The notes: a model not told the origin generated them from the letters alone. A stretch of 64,000 nucleotides of DNA from Photobacterium sp. SKA34 (GCF_000153325.1 NZ_AAOU01000019.1:1-64000); one strand, 5' to 3'; shown: positions 14,394 through 26,057, counted from the first letter of the stretch. Numbers and translations are program-made.

Positions 14394-15335
14394 TTAGCGA
14401 AGATGATTGGTTTTTTGGGTGATCATGTTTCTTAACCAAGTCAGTGCTTGATCATTTTCTCTGTCTCTATGCCAAAACAGGGTGTAGGCCATGGGGGGAA
14501 ATTCTAATGGTAAGGGTAATACCACCATATCTGACTGCTTTGCTGCGAGTTTTACAAAGTGATTCGGAGCTGTAAATATAAAATCAGTGTAAGAACATAA
14601 GCTCGCTGCGCTATTAAAATCAGGAACGGTAACAGCAATGTCTCGGTCATAACCCATATCAGCAAGGCGGTAATCAAGTAACCAGCGATCATTGCCATCA
14701 CAACGCACTTGTACATGACGTAATGATAAATATGCCTCTAAATTCCAACTTTTTCTTAAAATTGGATGGTCTTTTCGAATGATACACATTTGATGGTCTC
14801 GATAAATCTCTTGTTGGAAAATATCATCAGGCGGGAGCATGGTGAGCTTCGCATCATTGATGTCAATGTCTTTTCCTGTTAGGCCTAAATCAATTTCGCC
14901 CCTTTGTATCATTTGGAATGTTTGCTCTGTCCAAGCATGAGTACTGATGGTTACACTCGGTGCTTGCTGAAAGATTACAGGTAAAAAATGGGGCAGAATT
15001 AAGGGGTATACGCTTTCAACTGCTGCAATTTGAAAACGATATTCACTGTCATGTGGAGAGAAGTCTTCCGGCTGAGTTAATAACTCTAATTGATTGATCA
15101 GTAAATCGAGTTTGGGTTTGAGAAATATTGTCTTTGGGGTTGGTGATAAACCATGTGAGTTTCGAGTGAACAAAGGATCATTAAATTGAGTGCGTAATTT
15201 AGCCAAGGATTTACTAACGGCTGATTGACTTAAACAAAGCCGGTGCGCGGTTCGTGTGACATTAAGTTCCTCTACTAGTACTTTAAAACAGACTAATAAA
15301 TTGAGATCTAAGCGAGCTAACCTCTCAATATTCAT
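14394..15335 (-). CDS. LysR-family transcriptional regulator
   Basis: 313 residues: N-terminal winged helix-turn-helix (about 6-65; NVTRTAHRLCLSQSAVSKSL is the recognition region) followed by a periplasmic-binding-like effector domain. RLDLNLLVCFKVLVEE at the start and DPLFTRNSHGLSPT are typical of the LeuO/NodD-like subgroup. The chosen ATG has AAGGA 7 nt upstream; the longer frame would add 16 residues and cover this site. It is divergent from an MFS exporter gene 102 bp away, with inverted repeats between, so it may control that gene. The ligand is unknown. Confidence 0.9.
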   Translation of the reverse strand: MNIERLARLDLNLLVCFKVLVEELNVTRTAHRLCLSQSAVSKSLAKLRTQFNDPLFTRNSHGLSPTPKTIFLKPKLDLLINQLELLTQPEDFSPHDSEYRFQIAAVESVYPLILPHFLPVIFQQAPSVTISTHAWTEQTFQMIQRGEIDLGLTGKDIDINDAKLTMLPPDDIFQQEIYRDHQMCIIRKDHPILRKSWNLEAYLSLRHVQVRCDGNDRWLLDYRLADMGYDRDIAVTVPDFNSAASLCSYTDFIFTAPNHFVKLAAKQSDMVVLPLPLEFPPMAYTLFWHRDRENDQALTWLRNMITQKTNHLR

Positions 15336-15353
15336 ATGATTTTCCTTTTTGGA

Positions 15354-15378
15354 ATAGTAGTGATGACTATACATCATT
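15354..15378. promoter_or_regulatory. overlapping inverted repeats, candidate LysR operator
   Basis: Two short perfect palindromes overlap: ATAGT-N7-ACTAT (15354-15370) and TGATG-N6-CATCA (15361-15376). They lie in the 102-bp space between the divergent LysR and MFS genes. Repeats of this spacing fit the LysR family, though neither is an exact T-N11-A box of ATAC-N7-GTAT form. Confidence 0.4.
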
Positions 15379-15437
15379 TCCATTCATACCATAGGATGAT
15401 TAAACTCTCACAAATTTTATATACGTTGGAGAACCGT

Positions 15438-16640
15438 GTGAGCCCAAATATAAATAGTAAAATACAAGTGGCTTTATTGATCACACTCGTGTTGTTCAGT
15501 CCTTTAGCTATTGATATCTATCTACCGGCTTTACCTGCAATGGCGAGTACGTTTTCTGTCGATCCAACTCATGTGCAGGATACAGTGACATGGTTTATGT
15601 TTAGCATGGGATTAGGCCAGTTACTGGCTGGGCCATTAGCCGATCGTATTGGTCGTCGACCTATTGCTTTAGGCGGCATCGTGATTTATGGCTTTAGCTC
15701 AACGATGGCTTATTTAGCCCAGAGTTTAGATTTATTATTGCTCGCCCGTTTGCTTCAAGGTTTTGGTGCATGTGCTACCTCCGTTGCAGCTTTTGCTACG
15801 GTTCGTGATAGCTTTGGCGCTGAAAAAAGTGGTCGTATGATCAGTTACTTAAATGGTGCGATTTGTTTTATTCCTGCGTTAGCTCCTCTTTTAGGCACTT
15901 GGCTTACTTATCATTTTGGCTGGCGTTCAAACTTTAGTTTCATGGCAGGATTTGCGGTCGTTGCAGGACTCTTTATTATGGTTGTGTTTAAAGAAACGCG
16001 CCCTGCAAACTCTGATGTTTCTGGTTCAATGATTAGTATTAGCCGTTACTGGTCAGTACTTCGCGAGCCGACCTTTTTATACCATGCTTCACTTTGCATG
16101 TTCGCAATGGCAGTCATTTTAGCTTATGTAACTTCTGCTCCTATGTGGTTAATGAATCACCTTGGTCAGGACATGCATCAGTTTACGGTATGGTTTGGGA
16201 TCAATGCGGTATTGAACATTACTGCTTGTATGGTTGCGCCTAAGTTTATGGATCGTTTTGGTACTCGTCGTACACTTCGTACAGGACTTATTACATTATT
16301 GTTTGCTGGTGGGTTAATGTTGTCTTTAAGCCAATTACAGCAAGCATGGGCATTTATGGTGCCAATCTTCATTTGTTCATTTGGTTTTGCTTTTGTATTA
16401 GGCTCTGCAGCAGGAAAAGCATTAGCACCATTTGGCGATCGTGCAGGAACCGCAGCAGCATTATTAGGGTTATTTCAAATGAGTGGTGCTGGTGTCATGG
16501 TGAGCTTAACCCAACGATTAGATTTATCAGCACCAATGCTAATGACCTTACAAATGTGGTTACTAATGCCTGGGCTATTGATTTTGATGTCTAAAGTTGG
16601 CCGTCGTTGGCATCCTATTTCAGTTGCTGCTAATGAATAA
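15438..16640 (+). CDS. Bcr/CflA-type multidrug efflux MFS transporter
   Basis: A 400-residue, 12-helix drug:H+ antiporter of the major facilitator superfamily. Family signs are FSPLAIDIYLPALPAM in helix 1, the motif A loop GPLADRIGRRP after helix 2, the RLLQGFGACATSVAAFATVRD motif in helix 4, and ALAPLLGTWL (antiporter motif C region) in helix 5. A GTG start was chosen because TTGGAG sits 6 nt upstream and it gives the usual length; an ATG-bearing extension of 34 residues is out of character. Divergent from the LysR gene. The substrate cannot be told from sequence. Confidence 0.9.
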   Translation: MSPNINSKIQVALLITLVLFSPLAIDIYLPALPAMASTFSVDPTHVQDTVTWFMFSMGLGQLLAGPLADRIGRRPIALGGIVIYGFSSTMAYLAQSLDLLLLARLLQGFGACATSVAAFATVRDSFGAEKSGRMISYLNGAICFIPALAPLLGTWLTYHFGWRSNFSFMAGFAVVAGLFIMVVFKETRPANSDVSGSMISISRYWSVLREPTFLYHASLCMFAMAVILAYVTSAPMWLMNHLGQDMHQFTVWFGINAVLNITACMVAPKFMDRFGTRRTLRTGLITLLFAGGLMLSLSQLQQAWAFMVPIFICSFGFAFVLGSAAGKALAPFGDRAGTAAALLGLFQMSGAGVMVSLTQRLDLSAPMLMTLQMWLLMPGLLILMSKVGRRWHPISVAANE

Positions 16641-16652
16641 GATGATGTAATG

Positions 16653-16684
16653 AAAAAGCCTGTCAGACGACAGGCTTTTTTTTT
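16653..16684. terminator. bidirectional terminator between convergent MFS and EamA genes
   Basis: AAAAGCCTGTC / GACAGGCTTTT stem with an AGAC loop and long T runs on both sides. Confidence 0.92.
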
Positions 16685-16696
16685 GGTTAAATCTAG

Positions 16697-17590
16697 CTAT
16701 TCAACGATAGCACTTTTTTTTGTTCGCCATTGTTGGATCACTAAACCACAGATTATTAGTATTAAGCCGATCAATGTTGAGGGATGAATCGTTTCACCTA
16801 TAATCGTGGCGAGCAATAATAAAGAGATAAAAGGCGAGATAAAAATCAGGTTACTGATTTTAGCAGTATTACGGGTTAAACGTAGTGCATTAAGCCACAA
16901 CACAAAGGTGATCCCCATTTCAAATAAACCGACATAAGTTACTGCTGCCCAGCCTTGCCAAGGTGCGTGTTGCCAACCACCGAGATATAAACTTAAGCCG
17001 ATAGAAAATGGCAGTGAGACTAAAAAGCCCAGTAATAAACCTAAGATAGGATCGGCTTTGTTTTTGGTATTTAAAATCCAATAGCCCGCCCATAACAGTG
17101 TCGAAAATAGCGCTAACGCTACGCCTAACGGACTGGTGAAATTCAAGGCGGCAATATTACCTTGAGTCGCAATCACCACCACACCGCCATATCCCAGCAA
17201 ACAAGCTATCCAATCTTTACGCTGAATTTTGTGTCCTAAGAAAAGTGCTGCCATTAAAGTCAGAGTGATTGCCCAACTGTAATTGATGGGTTGAGCTTGT
17301 GAGGCGGGTAATAAGTCATAGGCTTTAAATAACACTAAGTAATAGGCGAAAGGATTGATAAATCCGAGTAATAAGTAGTAAAGCGGACGTTGAAGAAAAG
17401 TCGACTTAAGCAGGTGGAGTGTTTTTTTATAGGCAGCTATAGCTATAAGGGCGAGAGCAGACACGCCACTGGCAACCACCATCATTTGAACGGGTGAAAA
17501 ATAAGCTAAGGTAATCTTAAATGCGGTGGCGACAGTAGACCAAAGTAAAACAGCGGCAATGCCATACCCTAAAGCGAGACGTTCGTTCAT
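16697..17590 (-). CDS. EamA/DMT-family permease
   Basis: 297 residues with about ten hydrophobic helices arranged as two EamA repeats (about 5-140 and 150-290). GYGIAAVLLWSTVATAFKITL at the N-terminus and LGLLLGFLVSLPFS in the middle are typical of drug/metabolite transporters. The C-terminus is basic (WRTKKSAIVE). AAGGA precedes the ATG by 6 nt. It stands alone and faces the MFS gene. The substrate is not predictable; similar proteins export amino acids or other metabolites. Confidence 0.85.
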   Translation of the reverse strand: MNERLALGYGIAAVLLWSTVATAFKITLAYFSPVQMMVVASGVSALALIAIAAYKKTLHLLKSTFLQRPLYYLLLGFINPFAYYLVLFKAYDLLPASQAQPINYSWAITLTLMAALFLGHKIQRKDWIACLLGYGGVVVIATQGNIAALNFTSPLGVALALFSTLLWAGYWILNTKNKADPILGLLLGFLVSLPFSIGLSLYLGGWQHAPWQGWAAVTYVGLFEMGITFVLWLNALRLTRNTAKISNLIFISPFISLLLLATIIGETIHPSTLIGLILIICGLVIQQWRTKKSAIVE

Positions 17591-17806
17591 TACTATCCTT
17601 GTTAAAAATGTAAGACGGTAACGCAGTGTATGAGATGGTTATAAAGGTGAATAGCGAGTGATGATATAGCCTGTGATCGAGTGCAAACAAAAACGCTTAT
17701 ATCCATTATTTATTGTTTAAGTTGTTCTTCGTTAGCTGGACATTTATCCAGTATCCTCTTAGCCTTATTAACGAGAATAATTCGTCAGGAAGATAGAGAA
17801 TTTACT

Positions 17807-19342
17807 ATGGCAGAATGGTTAAGTGGTGGAGTTATTACCGCATTAGCAACATTGTTAGGTGCCACCGTTACCAGTGTGATCACGGCATTCTGGTATAAAG
17901 GTCGATATGAACAAATGCTTCAGCTTGTCGAGCAACAAGCCGAATCAGATGCGCGTTTAGCATTAAGTCGTGAGCAGCAATTACAAAGCCAGCTAGCAGA
18001 AAGAAATCAAGAGCTGGAAGAGTTAGATGACGATCGTGACAGATTAACACATGAAATTCGTCAAATGCACGGCCGACTTGCAGCGGCATTAGAAAAAATG
18101 CGTCACTTTGACGCGCTGCAAAATGAAAAGCAGTATTTATCTGAGCAGCTTGATAATTCTCGTTTAGCCAGCGCGGGGCTTGAAGCTGATCTGCGCGAGC
18201 AAGATGCTCGCCATTTTGAAGAGCAAAAAGCAGCAGATGACAAAATTAAGTTACTAGAAAATGCTGAAGAACGTCTGCGTATTCAATTTGAAAGTTTAGC
18301 TAATCGCTTATTTGAGCAGAAAACCCGAACGGTGGATGAGCAGAATAAAATGAGTTTAGAAAACTTGTTGAGTCCCCTCAAAGAGCAACTTGAAGGCTTC
18401 AAAAAGCAGGTTAATGATAACTTTACGCAAGAGTCTCGTGAGCGCCACACCCTCGTGCATCAAATCAATAGCTTAAAACAGCTTAATGAGCAGATGGCAC
18501 AAGAAGCAATTAACTTAACTCAAGCCCTAAAAGGGGACAACAAAGCCCAAGGTAACTGGGGCGAAGTCGTGCTGGCGCGGGTATTGTCTGACTCAGGATT
18601 GCGTGAAGGGCATGAATATCAAACTCAAGTCAGTTTAGAAAACGAAGACGGTAAGCGTTATCAACCCGATGTTGTGGTGCATTTACCCCAACAAAAAGAT
18701 GTGGTGGTGGATGCTAAAATGTCATTAGTGGCCTATGAGCGATGCTTTAATGCTGACACTATCGCTGAGCGTGAACTCGCCATGAGTGAGCATGTTGCCT
18801 CGATGCGCGCCCATATGCGAGGGTTAAGCCGTAAGGATTATCACCAACTTCATGGCATTCAAAGTCTTGATTATGTCTTGATGTTCATTCCGGTTGAGCC
18901 AGCATTCCAAGCTGCAATTGAAGCCGATCCAGCATTAATCCGTGATGCGATGGACTTAAATATCATGCTTGTGAGTCCAACGACCTTGCTGGTGGCACTG
19001 CGTACCATTAATAACTTGTGGCGTAATGAACGACAAAATCAAAATGCCAAAGAAATTGCCGAGCGTGCGGGCAAGCTTTATGACAAATTACGTTTGTTTG
19101 TCACTGACATGGAAGCGATGGGACAATCGTTAGAAAAAGCGAACCAAAGCTATCAAGGTGCAATGAATAAACTGGCGACTGGGCGTGGTAACGTGATCCG
19201 CCAAGCTGAAAGCTTCAAACAATTGGGCGTCGAAGTGAAGCGTGATATTAGCTCGACGTTGGCAGAAAAATCGCAATCCAACCTTATGGAATATCGGGGT
19301 TTTTCTCATATAACTGCAGCATCGAAAAGTGATTTATCATAA
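17807..19342 (+). CDS. rmuC: DNA recombination protein RmuC
   Basis: 511 residues: one N-terminal membrane helix (about 8-28), a long coiled coil (about 35-195, rich in Glu/Gln/Arg) and the C-terminal RmuC nuclease-like domain (about 220-450), with GNWGEVVLARVLSDSGLREGHEY and QPDVVVHLPQQKDVVVDAKMSL as signatures. RmuC limits DNA inversions at short repeats and is thought to have a nuclease fold. The start was set at MAEWLSGG, which gives the expected short N-terminal anchor; the open frame runs 42 residues further up. It precedes ubiE as in E. coli. Confidence 0.93.
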   Translation: MAEWLSGGVITALATLLGATVTSVITAFWYKGRYEQMLQLVEQQAESDARLALSREQQLQSQLAERNQELEELDDDRDRLTHEIRQMHGRLAAALEKMRHFDALQNEKQYLSEQLDNSRLASAGLEADLREQDARHFEEQKAADDKIKLLENAEERLRIQFESLANRLFEQKTRTVDEQNKMSLENLLSPLKEQLEGFKKQVNDNFTQESRERHTLVHQINSLKQLNEQMAQEAINLTQALKGDNKAQGNWGEVVLARVLSDSGLREGHEYQTQVSLENEDGKRYQPDVVVHLPQQKDVVVDAKMSLVAYERCFNADTIAERELAMSEHVASMRAHMRGLSRKDYHQLHGIQSLDYVLMFIPVEPAFQAAIEADPALIRDAMDLNIMLVSPTTLLVALRTINNLWRNERQNQNAKEIAERAGKLYDKLRLFVTDMEAMGQSLEKANQSYQGAMNKLATGRGNVIRQAESFKQLGVEVKRDISSTLAEKSQSNLMEYRGFSHITAASKSDLS

Positions 19343-19475
19343 TGGTGAGGTAAAGGACTTTGAGCAAAGAGCAACCATCAAGTACACTAAGCCAGTTGAA
19401 TAAATGAATTTAATGCTTATCGGTGAGTGAAGTCTATGAATTTTGCGCATCATAAGTACATATAACGGATTGAAC

Positions 19476-20231
19476 ATGACGGACACCACACAAGATACTA
19501 CTCACTTTGGCTTCCGTACCGTTGCCAAAGACGAAAAAGCAACCATGGTTGCTGAGGTCTTTCACTCGGTCGCAGCAAAATACGACATCATGAATGACTT
19601 AATGTCGATGGGCATTCACCGCGTTTGGAAACGCTTCACGATTGACTGCAGTGGTGTACGCAAAGGTCAACGTGTGCTTGATTTAGGCGGTGGTACGGGT
19701 GATTTAACCGCTAAGTTCTCACGTATTGTAGGCGAAACGGGTCAGGTTATTCTTGCTGATATCAACAACTCAATGTTGAACGTTGGCCGTAGTAAACTTC
19801 GAGACAGTGGTATTGTCGGTAACGTTGGTTACGTTCAAGCTAATGCGGAAGAATTGCCTTTCCCTGATAATTACTTTGATTGTATCACGATCAGCTTTTG
19901 TTTACGCAACGTCACCGACAAAGATAAGGCGCTGCGTTCAATGTATCGCGTGTTAAAGCCGGGCGGTCGTTTATTAGTGTTAGAGTTCTCAAAACCGTCA
20001 CTAGAGCCATTATCAAAAATTTACGATGCGTATTCATTCCACCTGTTACCAAAAATGGGTGAAATTATTGCCAATGATGCAGAAAGCTATCGTTACCTTG
20101 CTGAATCTATTCGCATGCACCCTGATCAAGAAACCTTGAAAGGTATGATGGATGAAGCCGGATTTGATCAAACCAGTTATTACAACTTAACGGGCGGTAT
20201 TGTTGCCTTGCACCGTGGTTATAAATTCTGA
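19476..20231 (+). CDS. ubiE: ubiquinone/menaquinone C-methyltransferase UbiE
   Basis: A 251-residue class I SAM methyltransferase. The SAM-binding loop [11 protein letters not shown], the [25 protein letters not shown] stretch and [12 protein letters not shown] are UbiE signatures. It methylates the quinone ring in both ubiquinone and menaquinone synthesis. It starts at [13 protein letters not shown]. UbiJ begins 10 nt after its stop and ubiB follows, reproducing the enteric ubiE-ubiJ-ubiB operon. Confidence 0.97.
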   Translation: MTDTTQDTTHFGFRTVAKDEKATMVAEVFHSVAAKYDIMNDLMSMGIHRVWKRFTIDCSGVRKGQRVLDLGGGTGDLTAKFSRIVGETGQVILADINNSMLNVGRSKLRDSGIVGNVGYVQANAEELPFPDNYFDCITISFCLRNVTDKDKALRSMYRVLKPGGRLLVLEFSKPSLEPLSKIYDAYSFHLLPKMGEIIANDAESYRYLAESIRMHPDQETLKGMMDEAGFDQTSYYNLTGGIVALHRGYKF

Positions 20232-20241
20232 GGACGACTCT

Positions 20242-20844
20242 ATGCCGTTAGATGCTCTTGTTACCGGTGCGGTTGAAACATCACTGAATCAATTACTCAC
20301 AGGCGATGCTGATAGTCAGCGTCGTCTTGCTCGTTTACGCGGTAAAGTCATTAGCGTTACGCTAAATGAATTTAACAAAACCTTGTACTTTGTTTTCAGT
20401 CATCAAATTGATGTTCTTGCTGGATTTGAAGGCGAGGTGGATTGCCAATTAGCTTTAAACCTCACGGTGTTACCAGAGTTACGCCAACAAGCTAACTTAA
20501 CGCAATTAATTAAAGCCGATAAGTTAGCACTCGATGGCGATCTACAATTGGCTCAGCATTTTTCCTCTTTGCTAAGTGGTTTGAAGCCCGATGTAGAAGA
20601 AAAATTATCGCAATACACGGGTGATGTAGTTGCTCATACTTTAGCCAGTAGTGTAAAGTCGGGGAGTCGATTTATTCGCCAAGGGGTAAAGAATCGCCAG
20701 CGCGATTTAGCGGAAGTGATCACTGAAGAATGGCAACTATTACCACAGCCTTTAGAAATGGTGCATTTTTACGATCAAGTGGATGACTTGAAATCGGATG
20801 TTGCCCGTTTTGAGGTCCGTTTGAACCAGTTACTTGAGCGATAA
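20242..20844 (+). CDS. ubiJ: ubiquinone biosynthesis accessory factor UbiJ (SCP2 domain)
   Basis: 200 residues with an N-terminal SCP2 sterol-carrier-like lipid-binding domain (about 15-110) and a helical C-terminus ([22 protein letters not shown]). UbiJ with UbiK organises the soluble Ubi complex and binds polyprenylated intermediates. GAGGA is 8 nt upstream of the chosen ATG. It is between ubiE and ubiB, with the ubiB start 7 nt past its stop. Confidence 0.9.
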   Translation: MPLDALVTGAVETSLNQLLTGDADSQRRLARLRGKVISVTLNEFNKTLYFVFSHQIDVLAGFEGEVDCQLALNLTVLPELRQQANLTQLIKADKLALDGDLQLAQHFSSLLSGLKPDVEEKLSQYTGDVVAHTLASSVKSGSRFIRQGVKNRQRDLAEVITEEWQLLPQPLEMVHFYDQVDDLKSDVARFEVRLNQLLER

Positions 20845-20851
20845 ATTGGCA

Positions 20852-22489
20852 ATGATGAGTTACTCAGAAATAAAACGGTTGTACCGTATTATCCAAGTAC
20901 AACTGCGCTATGGGTTAGATGACTTTATTCCAGCAGATCCACGTACCGAACTTCCTAAAAAATTACGTAAATCGCTATTTTGGATCAAAAATGAATACCC
21001 TGATGTACCATTGGGTGAGCGTTTACGTTTAGCATTGCAAGAACTCGGCCCTGTATGGATCAAGTTCGGTCAAATGATGTCAACGCGCCGCGATCTTTTT
21101 CCGCCGCACATTGCAGATCAGCTGGCATTATTACAAGACCAAGTAGAACCTTTCGATGGCAAATTAGCAAAGCGTACTATTGAGGAATCTTTAGGTGGGA
21201 CGTTAGAGCAGTGGTTTGACGATTTTGATGAAGTTGCATTAGCGTCAGCATCGATTGCTCAAGTGCATACTGCAACTTTAAAAGAAAACGGCAAAGAGAT
21301 TGTTTTTAAAGTTATTCGTCCTGATATTAAGCCGATTATTGAAGCCGATATTAAGCTGATGTACCGGATGGCCGAGATCGTTTCTCGTCTCCAACCAGAA
21401 GCGCGCCGTTTACGTCCTGTTGAAGTGGTTCGCGAATACGAAAAAACCTTGCTTGATGAGCTCGATTTAATGCGCGAAGCGGCGAATAGTATTCAGCTTC
21501 GTCGTAACTTTGATGGTGATGATACCTTATATGTACCAGAAGTTTATACTGATTATAGTAGTGTTAATCTTCTTGTAATGGAACGCATCTATGGTATTCA
21601 AGTTTCTAATATTGAAGGCTTGAAAGCCAATGGTACGAATTTAAAACTATTATCGGAAAATGCAGTTAATATCTTTTTTACTCAGGTATTTCGTGACAGC
21701 TTTTTCCATGCCGATATGCATCCGGGAAATATTTTTGTCTCCTATGAGCATCCGGAAAATCCACAATGGATTGCGCTAGATTGCGGCATTGTAGGGACAC
21801 TTAACCGAGAAGATAAACGATACTTAGCGGAAAACTTATTGGCTTTCTTTAATCGTGATTATCGTAAGGTTGCAGAATTACACGTTGATTCTGGCTGGGT
21901 TCCTCATGATACCAATGTGGATGAGTTTGAATTTGCTATTCGTACAGTGTGCGAGCCTATTTTTGAAAAGCCACTGTGTGAAATATCATTCGGCCATGTA
22001 TTGTTAAATCTATTTAATACTGCTCGCCGTTTTAATATGGAAGTGCAACCGCAGCTAGTCTTGTTACAAAAGACCTTGCTGTATGTTGAAGGCTTAGGAC
22101 GCCAGTTGTATCCACAACTTGATTTGTGGGCAACAGCCAAGCCGTTCTTGGAAAACTGGATGTCACATCAGGTCGGCCCGCAAGGCATTCTTGATGCAAT
22201 AAAAAGTAAAGCACCTTTTTGGGCTGAAAAATTGCCTGAATTGCCTGAATTACTTTATGACAGCTTGCGCCAAGGCAAGGTAATGAATCAACGTATTGAT
22301 AAACTCTATGATAACTTTATGGAAAATCGACGTACTCATAACCAGGCAAGGTTCTACTTTGGTATCGGTGCCACCTTTATGGTGTGTGCTGCAATACTTT
22401 TTGGTGATCAAGTAGCAACGTACCCTGCAGTATCTGCTGGTGTAGGAACTCTATTTTGGTTGCTAGGATGGCGTACCTGCCGAAAATAA
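20852..22489 (+). CDS. ubiB: UbiB, ABC1/ADCK-type atypical kinase-like ATPase
   Basis: 545 residues. The UbiB-specific KxGQ helix ([18 protein letters not shown]), an Ala-rich nucleotide loop ([12 protein letters not shown]), the catalytic loop [11 protein letters not shown] and the metal motif ALDCGIVG are present. Two hydrophobic helices at the C-terminus (about 500-540) anchor it in the inner membrane. It is required for coenzyme Q synthesis in vivo. The start is probably the first of two tandem ATGs giving [14 protein letters not shown]; a TTG 18 nt upstream overlaps ubiJ and is less likely. Confidence 0.96.
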   Translation: MMSYSEIKRLYRIIQVQLRYGLDDFIPADPRTELPKKLRKSLFWIKNEYPDVPLGERLRLALQELGPVWIKFGQMMSTRRDLFPPHIADQLALLQDQVEPFDGKLAKRTIEESLGGTLEQWFDDFDEVALASASIAQVHTATLKENGKEIVFKVIRPDIKPIIEADIKLMYRMAEIVSRLQPEARRLRPVEVVREYEKTLLDELDLMREAANSIQLRRNFDGDDTLYVPEVYTDYSSVNLLVMERIYGIQVSNIEGLKANGTNLKLLSENAVNIFFTQVFRDSFFHADMHPGNIFVSYEHPENPQWIALDCGIVGTLNREDKRYLAENLLAFFNRDYRKVAELHVDSGWVPHDTNVDEFEFAIRTVCEPIFEKPLCEISFGHVLLNLFNTARRFNMEVQPQLVLLQKTLLYVEGLGRQLYPQLDLWATAKPFLENWMSHQVGPQGILDAIKSKAPFWAEKLPELPELLYDSLRQGKVMNQRIDKLYDNFMENRRTHNQARFYFGIGATFMVCAAILFGDQVATYPAVSAGVGTLFWLLGWRTCRK

Positions 22490-22573
22490 TCGGTTAGGCT
22501 TTCGCCTATACTTATAGTTGCGTTAATAAACGCACTTTCGTTATTAACCACATAAAGCTGAGGTAAAACAAGC

Positions 22574-22846
22574 ATGGGTGGTATCAGTATTTGGCAATTG
22601 TTAATCATTGCACTGATCATTGTTCTTTTGTTCGGGACAAAAAAACTTCGTACTCTAGGTGGCGACTTAGGTTCTGCAGTTAAAGGTTTTAAAAAAGCAA
22701 TCAGCGATGATGAAGCAGCTGCAGCAGCACCTGCTGCGAAAAAAGAGTCAGACAACGATGCTGACTTTGAACAACAGAAAATTGCTGACGAACAAAAGCC
22801 AGCGGATCAGACGACAACTAATCAAAAAGACAAAGAGCAGGTTTAA
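22574..22846 (+). CDS. tatA: Sec-independent translocase subunit TatA
   Basis: 90 residues: short periplasmic N-terminus, one membrane helix (about 5-21), the FGTKK hinge, an amphipathic helix ([19 protein letters not shown]) and a charged, unstructured tail. TatA oligomerises to form the protein-conducting element for folded proteins with twin-arginine signals. It is the first of tatABC, with tatB 3 nt downstream. GAGGT is upstream of the ATG. Confidence 0.96.
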   Translation: MGGISIWQLLIIALIIVLLFGTKKLRTLGGDLGSAVKGFKKAISDDEAAAAAPAAKKESDNDADFEQQKIADEQKPADQTTTNQKDKEQV

Positions 22847-22849
22847 GAC

Positions 22850-23188
22850 GTGTTTGATATCGGGTTCTGGGAGTTAGTACTGATCTCCGTAGTGGGATTA
22901 GTAGTACTGGGGCCAGAACGTCTACCCGTTGCGATTCGTACGGTATCGCAGTGGATAGGTGCTGCTCGTAATATGGCAAATTCGGTGAAAGATGAATTGT
23001 CGCAAGAACTGAAAATTCAGGAACTGCAAGCCAATTTAAAGAAAGCCGAGCAAATGGGAATGAAGGACTTAGCGCCTGAATTGCAAGACTCTGTTGATGA
23101 GCTTAAAAAAGCGGCTTCAGATGTTCAGCGTCCCTATGCTGATAAAAACGAGCAAACCTCAGCAACGACTTCACAAAAGCAGGAATAA
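22850..23188 (+). CDS. tatB: Sec-independent translocase subunit TatB (GTG start)
   Basis: 112 residues with the TatB N-terminus [26 protein letters not shown], including the conserved membrane Glu and the GPERLP hinge, followed by an amphipathic helix and polar tail. TatB with TatC forms the twin-arginine receptor. The start is GTG, 3 nt after the tatA stop. Shorter than E. coli TatB (171), which is common in vibrios. Confidence 0.95.
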   Translation: MFDIGFWELVLISVVGLVVLGPERLPVAIRTVSQWIGAARNMANSVKDELSQELKIQELQANLKKAEQMGMKDLAPELQDSVDELKKAASDVQRPYADKNEQTSATTSQKQE

Positions 23189-23199
23189 ATTACATCACT

Positions 23200-23961
23200 A
23201 TGTCAAAAGTCGAAGATACGCAGCCGCTATTTAGTCATTTACTTGAACTACGTACGCGACTTTTGCGTTCTATCATAAGTGTACTGGTGGTTTTTCTATG
23301 TTTAGTATGGTTTTCCAATGATATCTATGCCTTCTTAGCTGCACCATTAGTAGAGCGAATGCCTGCTGGTGCAACGATGATCGCAACAGATGTCGCCTCA
23401 CCGTTCTTTACACCGATAAAACTGACCTTAGTAACCTCAGTGTTTATTGCTGTACCAATGATTTTGTATCAAGTATGGGGCTTTATTGCACCTGGTCTAT
23501 ACAAGCATGAACGCAAGCTGATTATGCCGTTGTTGTTTTCCAGCTCATTGCTGTTTTACACCGGTGTTGCATTTGCTTATTACGTCGTGTTTCCGTTGGT
23601 CTTTAAGTTCTTCACCAGTGTCGCCCCTCAAGGGGTGGAGGTGGCAACAGATATTGCGAACTATCTCGATTTCGTCCTATCGCTATTTATGGCGTTTGGT
23701 ATCGCTTTTGAAATTCCTGTTGCTATTATTCTGTTGTGTTGGACTGGTGCGACTGATCCAGAATCGCTACGTAGTAAACGTCCTTACATTATCGTAGGTG
23801 CGTTTGTCGTTGGTATGATGTTAACACCGCCTGATATTGTTTCTCAGACCTTGTTGGCTGTGCCTATGTGTTTATTGTTTGAAGTTGGCTTATTCTTCTC
23901 ACGTTTTTATGTACGTGATAATGAAGAGCTGGATGATCGCGAGCACGAAGAGCAGCAATAA
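23200..23961 (+). CDS. tatC: Sec-independent translocase subunit TatC
   Basis: 253 residues with six membrane helices. [13 protein letters not shown] at the N-terminus and the periplasmic region with [14 protein letters not shown] (including the signal-recognising Glu loop) are TatC signatures; [10 protein letters not shown] and [10 protein letters not shown] also match. It ends the tatABC operon, which a terminator follows 27 nt later. Confidence 0.97.
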   Translation: MSKVEDTQPLFSHLLELRTRLLRSIISVLVVFLCLVWFSNDIYAFLAAPLVERMPAGATMIATDVASPFFTPIKLTLVTSVFIAVPMILYQVWGFIAPGLYKHERKLIMPLLFSSSLLFYTGVAFAYYVVFPLVFKFFTSVAPQGVEVATDIANYLDFVLSLFMAFGIAFEIPVAIILLCWTGATDPESLRSKRPYIIVGAFVVGMMLTPPDIVSQTLLAVPMCLLFEVGLFFSRFYVRDNEELDDREHEEQQ

Positions 23962-23988
23962 ATAGTACTTTGTACTACGTGATGATGA

Positions 23989-24018
23989 AAAAAACCGACT
24001 TAATCGTCGGTTTTTTTA
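23989..24018 (+). terminator. tatABC terminator
   Basis: AAACCGAC / GTCGGTTT stem with a short TTAAT loop and a T run, separating tatC from tatD. Confidence 0.9.
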
Positions 24019-24090
24019 TATCTTGAATATGGGTTTGGCGCAGAATGGATCTGCTCGATATACTGAGTGACACATAGTGCTGTGTAGAGA

Positions 24091-24882
24091 ATGGATAAAC
24101 AGATGATAGATATTGGTGTTAACTTAACAAATAACCGTTTTGATAAAGATCGTGCGGATGTGATCACGCGTGCTCAAGAAGCGGGTGTGAAGCATTTAAT
24201 TATTACGGGCACCAGTATTGAAGAGAGCATTGAAGCGCAAAAAATGGCGCAGCAATGGCCTAACTGCTGTTACTCAACCGCTGGCGTTCATCCGCATGAT
24301 GCAAAATCTGTCTCCGATCTTTTGTTACCAGAAATTCGTGCACTAGCAGCAGAGCCTGAAGTGGTAGCGATTGGTGAATGTGGGCTCGACTTCAACCGTG
24401 ACTTTTCTCCTCGTCCACAACAAGAAGCAGTATTTGAAGCACAATTAGCCTTAGCGGCTGAGTTACAATTGCCTGTTTTTATGCATTGCCGAGATGCGCA
24501 TGAGCGTTTCATTGAAATCCTTACCCCTTGGCGAAATAAATTACCTGCGGCTGTGCTGCATTGTTTTACTGGCTCAGAGCAAGAGCTAAAAGCATGCTTA
24601 GTGCTAGATTTACACATTGGTATTACGGGATGGGTATGTGATGAGCGTCGTGGTCAAGAGCTACGTGAAGTCGTGCGTCATATTCCCGCGAACCGCTTAA
24701 TGATTGAAACCGATTGTCCATATTTATTACCTCGTGACTATCGTCCGAAGCCAAAATCTAGTCGCAATGAACCAAAGTTTTTGCCGCATATTGCCGCGGT
24801 GATTGCTGAGTGTCGTGGTGAAACACCGGAGCAAGTTATGACGCAGTCAGAGTTGAATAGCCAGGCTTTTTTTTCGATTTAG
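24091..24882 (+). CDS. tatD: 3'-5' ssDNA/RNA exonuclease TatD
   Basis: 263 residues of the TatD metal-dependent hydrolase family: MIDIGVNLTNNRFDKD at the N-terminus, STAGVHPHDAK, AIGECGLDFNRDF, FMHCRDAHERF, VLHCFTGSEQEL and IETDCPYLLPRD carry the metal-binding His, Glu and Asp residues. The position usually Ala in ETDAPYL is Cys here. It degrades 3' ends and acts in repair and RNA quality control; it is not a translocase part in spite of its name. MDKQM is used as the start, but the ATG four codons later is also possible. Confidence 0.94.
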   Translation: MDKQMIDIGVNLTNNRFDKDRADVITRAQEAGVKHLIITGTSIEESIEAQKMAQQWPNCCYSTAGVHPHDAKSVSDLLLPEIRALAAEPEVVAIGECGLDFNRDFSPRPQQEAVFEAQLALAAELQLPVFMHCRDAHERFIEILTPWRNKLPAAVLHCFTGSEQELKACLVLDLHIGITGWVCDERRGQELREVVRHIPANRLMIETDCPYLLPRDYRPKPKSSRNEPKFLPHIAAVIAECRGETPEQVMTQSELNSQAFFSI

Positions 24883-24905
24883 GCCACATTGGTCAGTCTG
24901 AGTGA

Positions 24906-25991
<1,086 letters not shown>

Positions 25992-26007
25992 GCAATATTC
26001 CAGATCT

Positions 26008-26036
26008 AAAAAGCGAGCATTATGCTCGCTTTTTTA
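26008..26036. terminator. bidirectional terminator between hemB and asnC
   Basis: AAAAGCGAGCA / TGCTCGCTTTT stem with T runs on both strands between convergent genes. Confidence 0.92.
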
Positions 26037-26057
26037 TTGTCGATTGAAAGCTATTTT

